A program made the position numbers and the translations under genes. This document shows, piece by piece, positions 1 to 9,318 of a stretch of 64,000 nucleotides of DNA (position 1 is its first letter; the number at the start of each line of letters is the position of its first letter). Source of the DNA: Syntrophaceae bacterium UBA7520 (GTDB lineage: Bacteria; Desulfobacterota; Syntrophia; Syntrophales; Smithellaceae); NCBI GenBank assembly GCA_002478265.1, contig DLNC01000027.1, positions 1-64,000 on the forward strand, given 5' to 3'. The notes under the pieces are model-generated. The model did no database searches and was not told the origin of the DNA. It saw only the letters and a list, made by a program, of their open reading frames with translations.

Positions 1-38
1 GGACAAATCATTTGCTGCTTACATTCCGGTATTTTATC

Positions 39-67
39 TTGGAAGAAAAGTATTTGTGTCTTACAAT
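39..67 (+). promoter_or_regulatory. Probable sigma70 promoter of the ArsC-like selenoprotein gene
   Basis: A -35-like TTGGAA at 39-44 and a -10-like TACAAT at 62-67 are separated by 17 bp. The predicted start of transcription lies near 74, about 30 bases before the ATG at 104. An AGGAGG ribosome site at 91-96 follows. The hexamers are seen; that they are used is inference. Confidence 0.45.
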
Positions 68-103
68 AGTTCTGTATCAGCGCCATCTAAAGGAGGATCA
101 TAT

Positions 104-448
104 ATGAAAATTGAATTTTATTGCTGGAGCAGGTGAAGCACCTGCCGCCAGGCCAGAGAGTTTCTCTTGCGCAAGAAAGTTGAATTTGCCGAGCGGGATT
201 TTTTCAAAGAGCCGTTCAGCCGCGCGGAAATCGAAAAATTACTGCAAGGCGGCAAGCCCTCTGAGATGTTCAATTTCCGCAGCCCCAGTTTTAAAAATAT
301 GAAAGTGGAACAAGATAAACTAACCGACGCGCAGTTGATTGATCTGATGTTTAAAGAGCCACGCCTGATCCGCCGCCCGGTCGTGAAGCTCGGCAAAAAA
401 GTTTATTTCGGCGCGGATGCCAAAACGCTGGCGGCGATAATGAAATAG
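104..448 (+). CDS. ArsC/Spx-family thioredoxin-fold selenoprotein, Sec at residue 11
   Basis: This encodes a 114-residue protein of the arsenate reductase/Spx fold if the in-frame TGA at 134-136 is read as selenocysteine. The start is firm: AGGAGG at 91-96 sits 7 bases before the ATG. The motif around the TGA reads R-U-S-T-C-R, so Sec11 and Cys14 form a UXXC in the position of the family's CXXC/CXXS redox centre. The rest matches the family: a E-R-(D/N)-x-F segment near residue 29, and R-R-P-V near residue 90, which is the conserved Arg-Arg-Pro loop. Translation from TTG at 167 would delete the redox motif and the first beta strand. A bSECIS-like hairpin follows the TGA, and a selC gene lies at 47.4 kb. 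The substrate is unknown: arsenate, disulfides or persulfides are possible. It stands alone before the deacetylase gene. Confidence 0.85.
152..170 (+). promoter_or_regulatory. bSECIS-like hairpin after UGA codon 11
   Basis: AGAGA (155-159) pairs with TCTCT (163-167) around a GUU loop (160-162). G152-C170 and C153-G169 extend the stem past one C-U mismatch. The loop begins 23 bases after the UGA and its first base is G, as in bacterial SECIS elements bound by SelB. Folding was done by eye. Confidence 0.6.
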
Positions 449-559
449 CACAGATTTTTCGCGTGGTTTTCAAATACTTGCGGGGAAATATTTTGCGCTT
501 TAAATTCATTTGTGATACATCTCTACATCTTTAACTGATTAAAATCAGGGAGGTTACGC

Positions 560-1621
560 ATGCCGAAAAAGACAGGTGTTGTCCAGGACCCGCGTTATTT
601 GCAGCATTCGGCCGGTTCCTATCACCCGGAAAGCCCCGAGCGGCTGGCGGCGGTTTACGCGATGCTTAGCCGGCCGGACATGGCCGCAAAATTTACGGCC
701 ATTGCCGCGCGGGAAGCCACCCACAAAGAAATTCAAATGGTTCATGCGCCTTCCTACGTGGAATATATCGCCAGTACCGCGGGCCAAGACAGTGTTTACC
801 TCGATCCGGACACGGCCACCAGCCCGGAAAGCTACGAGATAGCCAAGCTGGCTGTGGGAGGTCTGCTTAACGCCATCGACAGCGTTATGGATAGAAAGGT
901 GGACAACGCTTTCGCGCTGGTCCGCCCGCCCGGACATCACGCGGAATATGACCGCGCGGCGGGCTTTTGCATTTTTAATAATGTGGCTGTAGGAGCGCTG
1001 CACGCCATTGATAAACATAATCTAAAAAAAATTCTGATTGTCGATTGGGATCTGCACCACGGCAACGGCACGCAGCACAGTTTTGAGGACGACCCACGGA
1101 TTTTGTATTTTTCCACGCACCAGTATCCTTATTATCCGGGCACGGGAAGCCTCCAGGAAATCGGTCGGGGCAAAGGAGCGGGTTACACGATTAATGTCCC
1201 TCTGAACACGGGGATGGGGGACGCTGATTTTGTGAAAATTTTTAGAAAAATTCTGCAGCCCGCGGCTATGCAATACAAGCCCGATTTTGTGTTGCTTTCC
1301 GCCGGTTTCGATACCTACTTTCAGGATCCGCTGGGCGGCATGCGCGTCACCCCCACAGGATTCGCGGCTATGACCAGAATCCTGCTCGATATCGCTGATC
1401 GCTGCTGCGCGGGACGTTTTGTGGCGGTGCTGGAAGGCGGCTATCATGTGGCGGGGCTAACTGATTCGGTTAAGGCGGTCCTGGAAGAGATGCGCGGCGA
1501 TACCCAATGCACGGAAGAACAGCTGGCCCAGCTGGAAGACCAGGCCGGCGCCGACAATATCATTAAACAGGTAACGGCGAAAATAAGTCCTTACTGGACG
1601 ATAGAGGAGAGAAAAGCTTGA
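560..1621 (+). CDS. Histone deacetylase family protein (class II-like amidohydrolase)
   Basis: A 353-residue zinc amidohydrolase of the HDAC/AcuC/acetylpolyamine amidohydrolase superfamily, cytosolic. Visible hallmarks are PPGHH at 123-127 with the catalytic His pair, DWDLHHGNG at 162-170 with zinc ligands Asp and His, a later SAGFD with the third zinc ligand, and EGGYH with the transition-state Tyr. The start has GGGAGG about 7 bases upstream of ATG. The stop overlaps the TTG start of gatC by two bases, so it is probably co-transcribed with gatCAB. Bacterial members remove acetyl groups from small amines or proteins; the substrate cannot be read from the sequence. Confidence 0.9.
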   Translation: MPKKTGVVQDPRYLQHSAGSYHPESPERLAAVYAMLSRPDMAAKFTAIAAREATHKEIQMVHAPSYVEYIASTAGQDSVYLDPDTATSPESYEIAKLAVGGLLNAIDSVMDRKVDNAFALVRPPGHHAEYDRAAGFCIFNNVAVGALHAIDKHNLKKILIVDWDLHHGNGTQHSFEDDPRILYFSTHQYPYYPGTGSLQEIGRGKGAGYTINVPLNTGMGDADFVKIFRKILQPAAMQYKPDFVLLSAGFDTYFQDPLGGMRVTPTGFAAMTRILLDIADRCCAGRFVAVLEGGYHVAGLTDSVKAVLEEMRGDTQCTEEQLAQLEDQAGADNIIKQVTAKISPYWTIEERKA

Positions 1622-1905
1622 AATTAACCGCTCAGGAAGTTGAATATGTCGCGCATCTGGCGCGCCTGGAAATAACGCCGCAGGAAAAAGAAAAATTCAC
1701 CGCGCAGCTAAACGATATTCTGCTCTACATCGATAAGCTCAACGAACTGGACACCAAGGGTGTCGAGCCGATGAGCCATGCCATCGGCGTAACCAACGCT
1801 TTCCGCGAAGATAATGTTGTCGAATCGATCGGCACGGAAAAAACGTTGGCAAACGCGCCCGACGCGCGCGGGGAGTTTTTCCGCGTACCGAAGGTCATTG
1901 AGTAA
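1618..1905 (+). CDS. gatC: Asp-tRNA(Asn)/Glu-tRNA(Gln) amidotransferase subunit C
   Basis: A 95-residue small subunit of the GatCAB amidotransferase, which stabilises GatA and helps form the ammonia channel. It shows the family pattern of an N-terminal helix with [11 protein letters not shown] and the central D-x-[12 protein letters not shown] segment, then a C-terminal [10 protein letters not shown] tail. The start is a TTG preceded by GGAGAG, overlapping the stop of the preceding deacetylase gene. The gene is followed by gatA after 8 bases. Length and order are normal for the family. Confidence 0.93.
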   Translation: MKLTAQEVEYVAHLARLEITPQEKEKFTAQLNDILLYIDKLNELDTKGVEPMSHAIGVTNAFREDNVVESIGTEKTLANAPDARGEFFRVPKVIE

Positions 1906-1913
1906 AGGATCAT

Positions 1914-3368
1914 ATGGAACTATATCAGTCAACCATTCACGAACTGCAAGATAAAATCAAAGAAGGAAAAACGACGGCCACGGAAATCACGTGCTCCGTT
2001 TTGCAGAGAATTGACGCGGTGGAGGAAAAAGTTCATTCCTACATCCGCGTGCTCAAGGAAGAAGCCCTTGCCGCCGCCACTGATGCCGATAAAGAAATTA
2101 AAAAGGGCAACATCAAGCCGCTTTCCGGCATTCCCGTCGCGCTCAAAGACATTGTCTGCACCAAAGGCCTGCCTACCACCTGCGGCTCGCATATTCTGCA
2201 TAATTTTGTTCCGCCTTATGACGCCACGGTGGTGGAAAAACTGCGCGCCGCCGGCGCGATATTTATCGGTAAAGCCAACATGGACGAGTTCGCTATGGGG
2301 TCATCCACGGAAACGTCTTATTTCGGCCCCACGCGCAACCCGTGGGATTTGGAGAGAATCCCCGGCGGCTCCAGCGGCGGCTCCGCGGCGGCGGTGGCCG
2401 CGGATGAATGTATCGCCTCTATTGGCTCCGACACAGGCGGCTCCATCCGTCAGCCGGCAGCTTTATGCGGAATTGTGGGGATGAAACCGACATACGGCCG
2501 CGTATCGCGTTTCGGGCTGATTGCTTTTGCTTCATCTTTGGATCAGATCGGCCCTTTCACCAAAGACGTGGAAGACTGCGCGATTATGATGAACGTGCTG
2601 GCGGGGTATGATCCTAAAGAGTCCACCTCGGTTAATGTCGAAGTTCCGGATTACCGCCAGTTTGTCGGCAAAGATATTCAGGGATGGAAAGTCGGCATTC
2701 CTAAAGAATATTTTGTGGAGGGCATCGATCCGGAAGTTAAAGCAGCTATCGAAGCGGCGATAAAAACAATGGAGAAATGCGGCGCCCAGAGCGTGGAAAT
2801 ATCGCTGCCGCACACGCAATATTGCCTGGCGGTTTATTACATCATCGCGCCGGCGGAGGCGTCCTCCAACCTGGCGCGCTACGACGGCGTCAAATATGGA
2901 TTTCGCGCGGCGGGCGGTGATTTGCTGGATATGTATAGAAAGACGCGGATGCGGGGATTTGGCGCGGAGGTAAAGCGCCGCATCATGATCGGCACTTACG
3001 CTCTTTCCGCGGGCTACTATGACGCTTACTACAAAAAAGCGTCGCAGGTGCGCGCGCTGATTAAACGCGATTTTGAAGATGCCTTCAAAAAGTGCGACGT
3101 GATTCTGACGCCCACCACGCCCACTCCGGCTTTCAAAATCGGCGAGAAAACCGACAACCCTTTGCAGATGTATCTTTCCGACATTTTCACCATCTCCACA
3201 AACCTCGCCGGGATTCCCGGCATTTCCCTGCCCTGCGGCTTTACCAAATCCGGCCTGCCCATCGGCGTGCAGTTTTTGGCCGGGCATTTTCAGGAAGGAA
3301 AACTGATCCAGGTTGCTTCAGCCTACGAACGAAAAGCGCAAGTCGAAAAAAGGAGGCCTGGGCTGTAA
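1914..3368 (+). CDS. gatA: Asp-tRNA(Asn)/Glu-tRNA(Gln) amidotransferase subunit A
   Basis: A 484-residue amidase-signature subunit that hydrolyses glutamine and delivers ammonia to GatB. The Ser-cisSer-Lys triad is visible as Lys78 in VALKDI, Ser153/154 in GGSSGGS, and nucleophile Ser177 in [10 protein letters not shown]. It starts at ATG 8 bases after gatC, with AAAGGA upstream. Its TAA shares one base with the ATG of gatB. The presence of GatCAB implies that Gln-tRNA and/or Asn-tRNA is made by transamidation in this organism. Confidence 0.97.
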   Translation: MELYQSTIHELQDKIKEGKTTATEITCSVLQRIDAVEEKVHSYIRVLKEEALAAATDADKEIKKGNIKPLSGIPVALKDIVCTKGLPTTCGSHILHNFVPPYDATVVEKLRAAGAIFIGKANMDEFAMGSSTETSYFGPTRNPWDLERIPGGSSGGSAAAVAADECIASIGSDTGGSIRQPAALCGIVGMKPTYGRVSRFGLIAFASSLDQIGPFTKDVEDCAIMMNVLAGYDPKESTSVNVEVPDYRQFVGKDIQGWKVGIPKEYFVEGIDPEVKAAIEAAIKTMEKCGAQSVEISLPHTQYCLAVYYIIAPAEASSNLARYDGVKYGFRAAGGDLLDMYRKTRMRGFGAEVKRRIMIGTYALSAGYYDAYYKKASQVRALIKRDFEDAFKKCDVILTPTTPTPAFKIGEKTDNPLQMYLSDIFTISTNLAGIPGISLPCGFTKSGLPIGVQFLAGHFQEGKLIQVASAYERKAQVEKRRPGL

Positions 3369-4801
3369 TGGAGTTTGAAGCGGTCATCGGGCTGGAAGTT
3401 CACGCCCAAATGTTAACGGACACAAAAATATTCTGCAACTGCTCCACCAAGTTCGGCGCCGCGCCCAACAGCCACACCTGCCCGGTCTGTCTGGGCATGC
3501 CGGGCGTTTTGCCGGTGCTCAATAAAAAAGTGGTCGAATACGCCATGAAGATGGCGCTGGCGACGAACTGCAAAATTAATCCCACCTGTGAGTTCGCGCG
3601 AAAAAATTATTTTTATCCCGACTTGCCCAAAGGGTATCAGATTTCACAATACGCCTATCCACTGGCCGAACATGGTTATGTAGAGCTGGAAGTCAACGGC
3701 GGCAAGAAAAAAATCGGCATCACCAGAATTCACATGGAGGAAGATGCGGGAAAGCTCTTGCATGACGAGCACAATCCGGTCAGCTACGTGGATTTGAACC
3801 GCACCGGCGTGCCGTTGATTGAAATCGTCAGCGAACCGGATATCCGCTCTTCCGAGGAGGCGGCGGATTATCTCAAACGCCTGCACGAGATTCTGGTTTA
3901 TCTGGAAATCTGCGACGGCAACATGGAGGAAGGCTCTTTCCGCTGCGACGCGAACGTTTCTATCCGCCCCAAAGGACAAAAGGAATTCGGCACGCGCACG
4001 GAGCTCAAAAACATGAATTCCTTCCGCAATGTCCAGCGCGCTCTGGAGTATGAAATAAAACGGCAGCAATATATCGTGGAAAACGGCGGCGCGATTGTGC
4101 AGGAAACACGGCTTTGGGATGACGCGCAGGGCGCGACCAATTCGATGCGCGGCAAGGAAGAAGCGCACGACTACCGTTATTTTCCCGACCCTGATCTGGT
4201 GCCGGTTATCGTTGACGCGGCCTGGATCGATAAAATCCGCGTGGATATGCCGGAGCTGCCACAGGCCAAGCGCGAAAGATTCATCAGCGAGTATCAGATT
4301 TCCGCCTACGATGCGGGCGTGCTTACGGCCGATAAAGCGCTGGCGCAGTATTATGAGGAAGTGGTGGCAATCTGCGCCAAGCCCAAGCAGGCCGCGAACT
4401 GGCTGATGGGCGATGTGATGAAGTTTCTTAACGAAGATAAAAAAACAATCCGTGACTGCCCGATTGCCGCCGCGTCTCTCGCGGAAATGATTAATCTGAT
4501 TGACGCCGGCACGATTAGCGGGAAAATGGCCAAGGACATTGCGGAAGAGATGTATAGAAGCGGGAAGAAGCCGCAGGAGGTCATCGCCGAAAAGGGAATG
4601 GTGCAGATCACCGATGAAGCGGCGCTGGCGAAAACCATCTCCTCGATTATTGACGCCAATCCGCAGCAGCTTGCCGACTACCGCGCGGGAAAGGAAAAGC
4701 TCTTCGGTTATTTTGTCGGCCAGGCGATGAAGGCCACGCAGGGCAAGGCCAATCCCCAGATTGTCAACGACCTGCTCAAAAAAATGCTTGCCGGAAAATG
4801 A
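3368..4801 (+). CDS. gatB: Asp-tRNA(Asn)/Glu-tRNA(Gln) amidotransferase subunit B
   Basis: A 477-residue GatB, which activates the misacylated tRNA and transfers the amide. It begins [11 protein letters not shown] and carries the C-x-C...C-x-x-C zinc cluster region (CNCS ... CPVCLGMPG) typical of the cradle domain. A YqeY-like helical tail ends the protein. I take the ATG at 3368, which is translationally coupled to gatA (TAATG). The open frame extends to 3092, but that upstream part is an out-of-frame reading of gatA. The stop overlaps mtnA by four bases. Confidence 0.97.
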   Translation: MEFEAVIGLEVHAQMLTDTKIFCNCSTKFGAAPNSHTCPVCLGMPGVLPVLNKKVVEYAMKMALATNCKINPTCEFARKNYFYPDLPKGYQISQYAYPLAEHGYVELEVNGGKKKIGITRIHMEEDAGKLLHDEHNPVSYVDLNRTGVPLIEIVSEPDIRSSEEAADYLKRLHEILVYLEICDGNMEEGSFRCDANVSIRPKGQKEFGTRTELKNMNSFRNVQRALEYEIKRQQYIVENGGAIVQETRLWDDAQGATNSMRGKEEAHDYRYFPDPDLVPVIVDAAWIDKIRVDMPELPQAKRERFISEYQISAYDAGVLTADKALAQYYEEVVAICAKPKQAANWLMGDVMKFLNEDKKTIRDCPIAAASLAEMINLIDAGTISGKMAKDIAEEMYRSGKKPQEVIAEKGMVQITDEAALAKTISSIIDANPQQLADYRAGKEKLFGYFVGQAMKATQGKANPQIVNDLLKKMLAGK

Positions 4802-5844
4802 TTAAAACCATCAGCTGGAAAAACAATAAAGTAGTTTTCCTTGATCAAAGAGCCCTGCCTACCGCGGAAAAGTATGTTGCCTGTGAATCATACAAGCAGG
4901 TGATTACGGCGATAAAAAACCTTACAGTGCGCGGCGCCCCCGCCATCGGCGTGGCGGCCGCGTTTGCTGTGGCGCTTGGCGCTCTAAAACTTGGCGATTT
5001 GACGCCTGATAAATTCCGGAAGAAATTTTTATCCATCTGCGACGAAATAAACCGGGCGCGACCGACAGCGAGAAGTCTCGCCTGGGCGCTCGAGCGGATG
5101 AAAAGACGCTTCGCGCTTGTCCGGTATTTGCCGCCGCGCAAGATAACCATGGCATTAATCAACGAGGCAAAACGAATTTATATTGAAGATATCGCAATCA
5201 ACCGCAGGATCGGCAAAAACGGCGCGCGCCTGATTGCGCGGCATGATAATATTCTCACGCACTGCAACGCCGGCGCGCTGGCCACCGCCGGATACGGCAC
5301 GGCGCTGGGGGTAATGCGCGCGGCAAAGGCGCAGGGGAAAAGCATTCAAGTTTATGTGGATGAAACCCGCCCCGTCCTGCAGGGGGCGCGCCTCACGGCC
5401 TGGGAGCTGAAAAAAGAAAAAATACCCTTTACGCTGATTACGGACAATATGGCTGGTTTTCTGATGAGCCAGGGCAAAATTGATAAAATAATCGTCGGCG
5501 CGGACAGAATTGCCGCCAACGGCGATACGGCCAACAAAATAGGGACATATTCACTGGCTATTTTGGCAAAGGAACACGGCATTCCTTTTTACGTGGCCGC
5601 GCCTGTTTCCACTATTGATGTTTCGCTCAAGACGGGAAAGGCGATCCCTATTGAAGAAAGAGATGCTGCGGAAGTAACTATCTGCTCAGGTAAGCGCATC
5701 GCGCCTCGCGGCACGAAAGTTTATAACCCCGCGTTTGATGTTACACCCGCAAAACTTATTACGGCAATAATCACGGAGCGCGGCATTTTGAGAAAACCTT
5801 ATGCAACGGCTATAAAACGGGTGCACAAAGGAGTAAGTATTTAA
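4798..5844 (+). CDS. mtnA: S-methyl-5-thioribose-1-phosphate isomerase
   Basis: A 348-residue aldose-ketose isomerase of the methionine salvage pathway, related to eIF2B alpha. Recognisable elements are [12 protein letters not shown] near residue 45, [10 protein letters not shown] with the catalytic Cys near residue 157, [11 protein letters not shown] with the catalytic Asp near residue 240, and the IPFYVAAP segment. It overlaps gatB by ATGA. No other mtn gene is in the window, as is common in bacteria that run only part of the pathway or route the product elsewhere. Confidence 0.93.
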   Translation: MIKTISWKNNKVVFLDQRALPTAEKYVACESYKQVITAIKNLTVRGAPAIGVAAAFAVALGALKLGDLTPDKFRKKFLSICDEINRARPTARSLAWALERMKRRFALVRYLPPRKITMALINEAKRIYIEDIAINRRIGKNGARLIARHDNILTHCNAGALATAGYGTALGVMRAAKAQGKSIQVYVDETRPVLQGARLTAWELKKEKIPFTLITDNMAGFLMSQGKIDKIIVGADRIAANGDTANKIGTYSLAILAKEHGIPFYVAAPVSTIDVSLKTGKAIPIEERDAAEVTICSGKRIAPRGTKVYNPAFDVTPAKLITAIITERGILRKPYATAIKRVHKGVSI

Positions 5845-6458
5845 TGAAGTTGTTTCTTTTTGATTTTGACGGCGTTTTGGTTGATTCGCTGGATGTTTAT
5901 GAAAAAACGGTCACGGATTGCCTGATAAAAATTAATCAGCCCCTTACCCGCGGACGCGAGGAGTTTCTGGAACTATTCGAGGGAAATTTTTATGAATCGC
6001 TGGTGCAAAAAGGCGTGGATCTGGAAGCGTTTATGAAAGCGTCTGTTGATATTCTCGCGCAGGTGAAGATTGACGATATTAAACCGATGGCGGATGTTTT
6101 GCCGGTGGTCGAGAAAATGCACAAAAAGCATTGCCTGGTTGTTGTTTCATCCAATGACACGGCGTCAATCAGAGAAGCGCTCCAATTATTCGGTTATGAT
6201 GACTATTTTAAAGAAATTTTAGGCTCCGATTTTATGCTGAGCAAAAAAGATAAAATTCTCTACGCGATAAAAAAATATCAGCTTCTCCCGGGCGATATTT
6301 ACTATATCGGCGATACAACCGGTGATATTAAAGAAGGAAAGCAGGCGGGGGTCAAAACCGTAGGCGTCACCTGGGGCTGGCATGGCAAAGAAAAAATGGC
6401 CGTGGCGGGTCCTGATTATCTTTTTGACAAACCTGTTGAATTATTGCAGCTAAATTAG
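5844..6458 (+). CDS. HAD-superfamily phosphatase (phosphoglycolate phosphatase-like)
   Basis: A 204-residue haloacid dehalogenase-fold hydrolase. Motif I is DFDGVLVDS near residue 7 with the nucleophile Asp, motif II is VVVSSN, motif III Lys lies in LSKKDKI, and motif IV is YYIGDTTGDI. The helical cap between motif I and II marks subclass IA, as in Gph. It is coupled to mtnA (TAATG), so it may act on a methionine-salvage or other sugar phosphate. The substrate is not determinable here. Confidence 0.85.
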   Translation: MKLFLFDFDGVLVDSLDVYEKTVTDCLIKINQPLTRGREEFLELFEGNFYESLVQKGVDLEAFMKASVDILAQVKIDDIKPMADVLPVVEKMHKKHCLVVVSSNDTASIREALQLFGYDDYFKEILGSDFMLSKKDKILYAIKKYQLLPGDIYYIGDTTGDIKEGKQAGVKTVGVTWGWHGKEKMAVAGPDYLFDKPVELLQLN

Positions 6459-6471
6459 CTGTGGAAAACTT

Positions 6472-6756
6472 ATGGCGGAAATCATCGAATATATAAAATC
6501 ATGGTCGGCGCTAAAATGGGTGATCCTGGTGCTTATTGCCGGATTTATCGGCCAGTTCGGCCGGATGACGGCGGAAGCCATCGTCAAAAAAATCGCGGCA
6601 CGCCGCGCCAAAAAGGAAAAAACATCCGTCCCTGATGCCCCGCAAGCCGCCGCAACTTTGGCTGATACGAGCAACCAGACCATAACGGATAAGTTGGAAA
6701 AAAAGCGCCTCAAGACACTGGCCAAAGCCGCGAAAAAGGCGGGCAAAAAGAAATAA
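6472..6756 (+). CDS. Small single-span membrane protein, function unknown
   Basis: A 94-residue protein with a hydrophobic segment at about residues 16-34 (KWVILVLIAGFIGQFG), then a Lys/Arg-rich cytoplasmic tail ending in repeated AKKA/GKKK. I recognise no family. It lies 13 bases after the HAD phosphatase on the same strand and ends 5 bases before the convergent ftcD, so it is probably the last gene of the gatCAB operon. The codon pattern fits its neighbours. Confidence 0.6.
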   Translation: MAEIIEYIKSWSALKWVILVLIAGFIGQFGRMTAEAIVKKIAARRAKKEKTSVPDAPQAAATLADTSNQTITDKLEKKRLKTLAKAAKKAGKKK

Positions 6757-6761
6757 AGTTA

Positions 6762-7667
6762 TCAGTTGGTAAATTTTTTCAGATGAGTTTCAATCAAACG
6801 ATCTTCATTGAAATTTTTGAGCTTCAGGTAAGCGGGCGTAGCGCCGGCAAAAGCGCAGGCGGGCGCGAGGCCAATTAGTTCTGATTCTAGTATCCCCACG
6901 TGGTTTTTATCAGCCAGTTTTTTTACTTCATCATAAACATTTCTTAATGGTGTTTCACGGCAGTTGGTAAGATTAATGGAGACCTGCGCGAGATTGCGGC
7001 TTTTGAGCTGCACGCCGATGGCGCGGACGTTTTTTAAGCCGGCGTTTTTTTCCCTGATTTGCGCGGCGATTTTTTGCGCCAGCGGCAAATCGCCGCCGTC
7101 CAAATTTATATTGTAGGCAACGAGTATTTCTCTGGCCCCGACAATTGTCGCGCCGGCGCGTTCGTTAATTTTCGCTCCGATGTCCGGCACCGTGTCGGCG
7201 CAATTGATTTTCTCCGTTAATGCTTCGTATCCGCCGCGCCGCACGTCCGGCAGGTCAACGAAATTGGATTTTAGCGCCGCCGCGCCGTAAAAATAAACCG
7301 GCACGCCGAATTTTTCAAAAAACATCCGGCCAAATTCGCGCGCGGTGGCAACCGCGTCTTTCATGACCGCTTGCGCCAGCGGAATAAAAGGAACAACGTC
7401 CACTGCGCCCAGTCGGGGATGCGCTCCTTCCTGTCCGCGCATATCGATGAGTTCTAAAGCCTCGCCTGCCGCCGCCAGCGCCGCGTCACGCACATCATCA
7501 GGCTCCCCCAAAAAAGTAAAAACACTGCGGTTGTGATCGGGGTCACTGCTGTAATCGGCCAGGCGCACACCGGGATGCGCCGCAAAAACACGCGCGATCC
7601 GTTCTATAGCTATTTTGTTTTTTCCCTCGCTGAAATTAGGCACGCATTCAATAATTTTCATTTTCAA
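6762..7667 (-). CDS. ftcD: Glutamate formimidoyltransferase (FtcD N-terminal type)
   Basis: A 301-residue monofunctional formiminotransferase, which moves a formimino group between glutamate and tetrahydrofolate. It shows IIECVPNFSEG at the N-terminus, DHNRSVFT and the GAHPRLGAVDVVPFIP segment with the folate/glutamate site, all canonical. The cyclodeaminase domain of bifunctional FtcD is absent. The start ATG overlaps the preceding phosphatase gene by four bases. A second in-frame ATG two codons later is also possible. No histidine-degradation gene is nearby. Confidence 0.92.
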   Translation of the reverse strand: MKMKIIECVPNFSEGKNKIAIERIARVFAAHPGVRLADYSSDPDHNRSVFTFLGEPDDVRDAALAAAGEALELIDMRGQEGAHPRLGAVDVVPFIPLAQAVMKDAVATAREFGRMFFEKFGVPVYFYGAAALKSNFVDLPDVRRGGYEALTEKINCADTVPDIGAKINERAGATIVGAREILVAYNINLDGGDLPLAQKIAAQIREKNAGLKNVRAIGVQLKSRNLAQVSINLTNCRETPLRNVYDEVKKLADKNHVGILESELIGLAPACAFAGATPAYLKLKNFNEDRLIETHLKKFTN

Positions 7668-8311
7668 GCCTGATATAATTTTAGCGCCGGAAGTTCCACG
7701 CAGGTCAATTTTCCGCCGTACACGGCTCCGGTGTCAATGCCGATTTTATTTTTTCTCATCAAGGGGCGTCCGACAGGTGTGTGACCGAAGACAACAATTT
7801 TGCCGAAATCATAATCAGCGTCGATAAATTCGCGGCGCACCCAGATTAAATCATCAATTTTTTGTTTGCCAAGCTCTACACCGGGCAACAGTCCCGCGTG
7901 GACAAAAAGGTAGTTTTCGGTTTCGTAATAGGGCAAAAGCGATTGATAAAAACGCATATGCGCGGCGGGGATTTTCTTTTTTCTTTCCGCGGGGGAATCG
8001 GTCATGGCGATGCCGTAATCACGCAGCGTGCACCTGCCGCCGTTGCATAAATAAAGCTCCTCCTCAAGGCCTTCCAGAAAATTCAGAAACATGCGCTCAT
8101 GATTGCCCATAAGATAAACAATGCTTCGGAAATTTTCGTTCAGGGCGATGACAAAATCCACGACTTTCCGGCTGTCTTGGCCCCGATCGATATAATCACC
8201 GAGAAAGACGAGCAAATCCTTGTCGCGGTCTACCGGAATTTTGCCCATCAGCTCTTCGAGCTTATTCATGCAGCCGTGGATATCGCCGATGGCAAATATT
8301 TTTTCCATCAT
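7664..8311 (-). CDS. PPP-family metallophosphoesterase (serine/threonine phosphatase-like)
   Basis: A 215-residue two-metal phosphatase of the bacterial PPP/ApaH-like group. Motifs are GDIHG near residue 8, GDYIDRG near residue 38, GNHE near residue 69, then later His metal ligands in VHAG and GHTP. The protein is cytosolic with no signal peptide. It sits between ftsY and ftcD and overlaps the latter by four bases. Bacterial relatives act on phosphoproteins or dinucleoside polyphosphates; which applies here is unknown. Confidence 0.88.
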   Translation of the reverse strand: MMEKIFAIGDIHGCMNKLEELMGKIPVDRDKDLLVFLGDYIDRGQDSRKVVDFVIALNENFRSIVYLMGNHERMFLNFLEGLEEELYLCNGGRCTLRDYGIAMTDSPAERKKKIPAAHMRFYQSLLPYYETENYLFVHAGLLPGVELGKQKIDDLIWVRREFIDADYDFGKIVVFGHTPVGRPLMRKNKIGIDTGAVYGGKLTCVELPALKLYQA

Positions 8312-8332
8312 AAATGCCGGCTTATCGGAAGT

Positions 8333-9253
8333 TTAATCGACAATCGCCTTGATAAAATCTTCGCTTACAAATTCGCGCAAATCTTCGATGCCCTCTCCCA
8401 CGCCGATGTAGCGCACGGGCAGCGCGAGGTCATGGACAATGCGCACGACCACGGCGCCCTTGGACGTGCCGTCAAGTTTTGTCAGAACAATGCCGTTGAC
8501 GCCGATTTCCTCCTTAAACATCTTTGCCTGCGCCAGCGCGTTCTGGCCTGTTGTGGCGTCCAGAACCAGTAATGTTTCCTGCGGCGCGCCGGGCAACTTG
8601 CCGCTGATGACTCTTTTTATTTTTTTGAGTTCTTCCATCAAATTAATTTTGGTATGCAATCTGCCCGCCGTATCGATAATCATTATTCCGTTATACCCAC
8701 CGCTGATTTTCGCCAAAGCGTCAAAAACAACCGCGGCGGGGTCGGCGTTCATTTTCTGCCGGATGACGGGCGCGCCCACGCGCTTACCCCAGATTTCCAG
8801 CTGCTCGATAGCCGCCGCGCGAAAAGTGTCCGCCGCCACCAGCATTACTTCATGATCTTCGCTCCGTAGGAGGTGCGCCATTTTCCCGATGGTCGTAGTC
8901 TTGCCGCTGCCGTTGACCCCCACCACCATAATGACATGCGGTTTATCACGGCGGATTTCCGGTAAGGGAGGCGCGCCGGCTAAAATGGCCAGCATACGTT
9001 CACGCAGAATTTTTTTGACTTCTTGAACGTTGTCAAGCTCGCGGCGTTTGATTTTGTCCTGCACCTCGTCGAGCAGGTCCCGCGTGAACCGCGGACCAAG
9101 ATCAGCGCTGATGAGAAGGTCTTCCAGTTGTTCGAAAAGATCCACATCCAGTATTTTTTTCCCAAAAAGCAGCGCGTCGAGGTTTTGGGACAGCGCGTCG
9201 CGCGTCCGGGATAAACCGCCTTTTAACTTTGCAAAAAAACCATTCTTTTCCAT
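8333..9253 (-). CDS. ftsY: Signal recognition particle receptor FtsY
   Basis: The SRP receptor GTPase, about 306 residues with only a short N-terminal region before the NG domain. P-loop GVNGSGKTTTIGK, DTFRAAAIEQLE, DTAGRLHTK and TKLDGTSKGA are all present, and the closing DLREF near the C-terminus is typical. I choose ATG at 9253 (MEKNGFF); a TTG at 9286 would add 11 basic residues. The long acidic A domain of E. coli FtsY is missing, as in many non-enteric bacteria. It lies 66 bases downstream of smc, a common pairing. Confidence 0.95.
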   Translation of the reverse strand: MEKNGFFAKLKGGLSRTRDALSQNLDALLFGKKILDVDLFEQLEDLLISADLGPRFTRDLLDEVQDKIKRRELDNVQEVKKILRERMLAILAGAPPLPEIRRDKPHVIMVVGVNGSGKTTTIGKMAHLLRSEDHEVMLVAADTFRAAAIEQLEIWGKRVGAPVIRQKMNADPAAVVFDALAKISGGYNGIMIIDTAGRLHTKINLMEELKKIKRVISGKLPGAPQETLLVLDATTGQNALAQAKMFKEEIGVNGIVLTKLDGTSKGAVVVRIVHDLALPVRYIGVGEGIEDLREFVSEDFIKAIVD

Positions 9254-9318
9254 GGCCAAAATTCTTCGCCTTTTATTGTTCTTCAATAACGGCTTTTTAC
9301 GCGGATGTAAAGAAAGGA

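Noticed and set aside
167..448. Stand-alone ORF from TTG 167
   Set aside because: It would lack the redox motif; an excellent ribosome site and ATG lie at 91-106 in the same frame, with only a UGA between.
3092..3367. N-terminal extension of gatB
   Set aside because: It is the overlapping gatA sequence read in another frame; GatB homology begins at ATG 3368.
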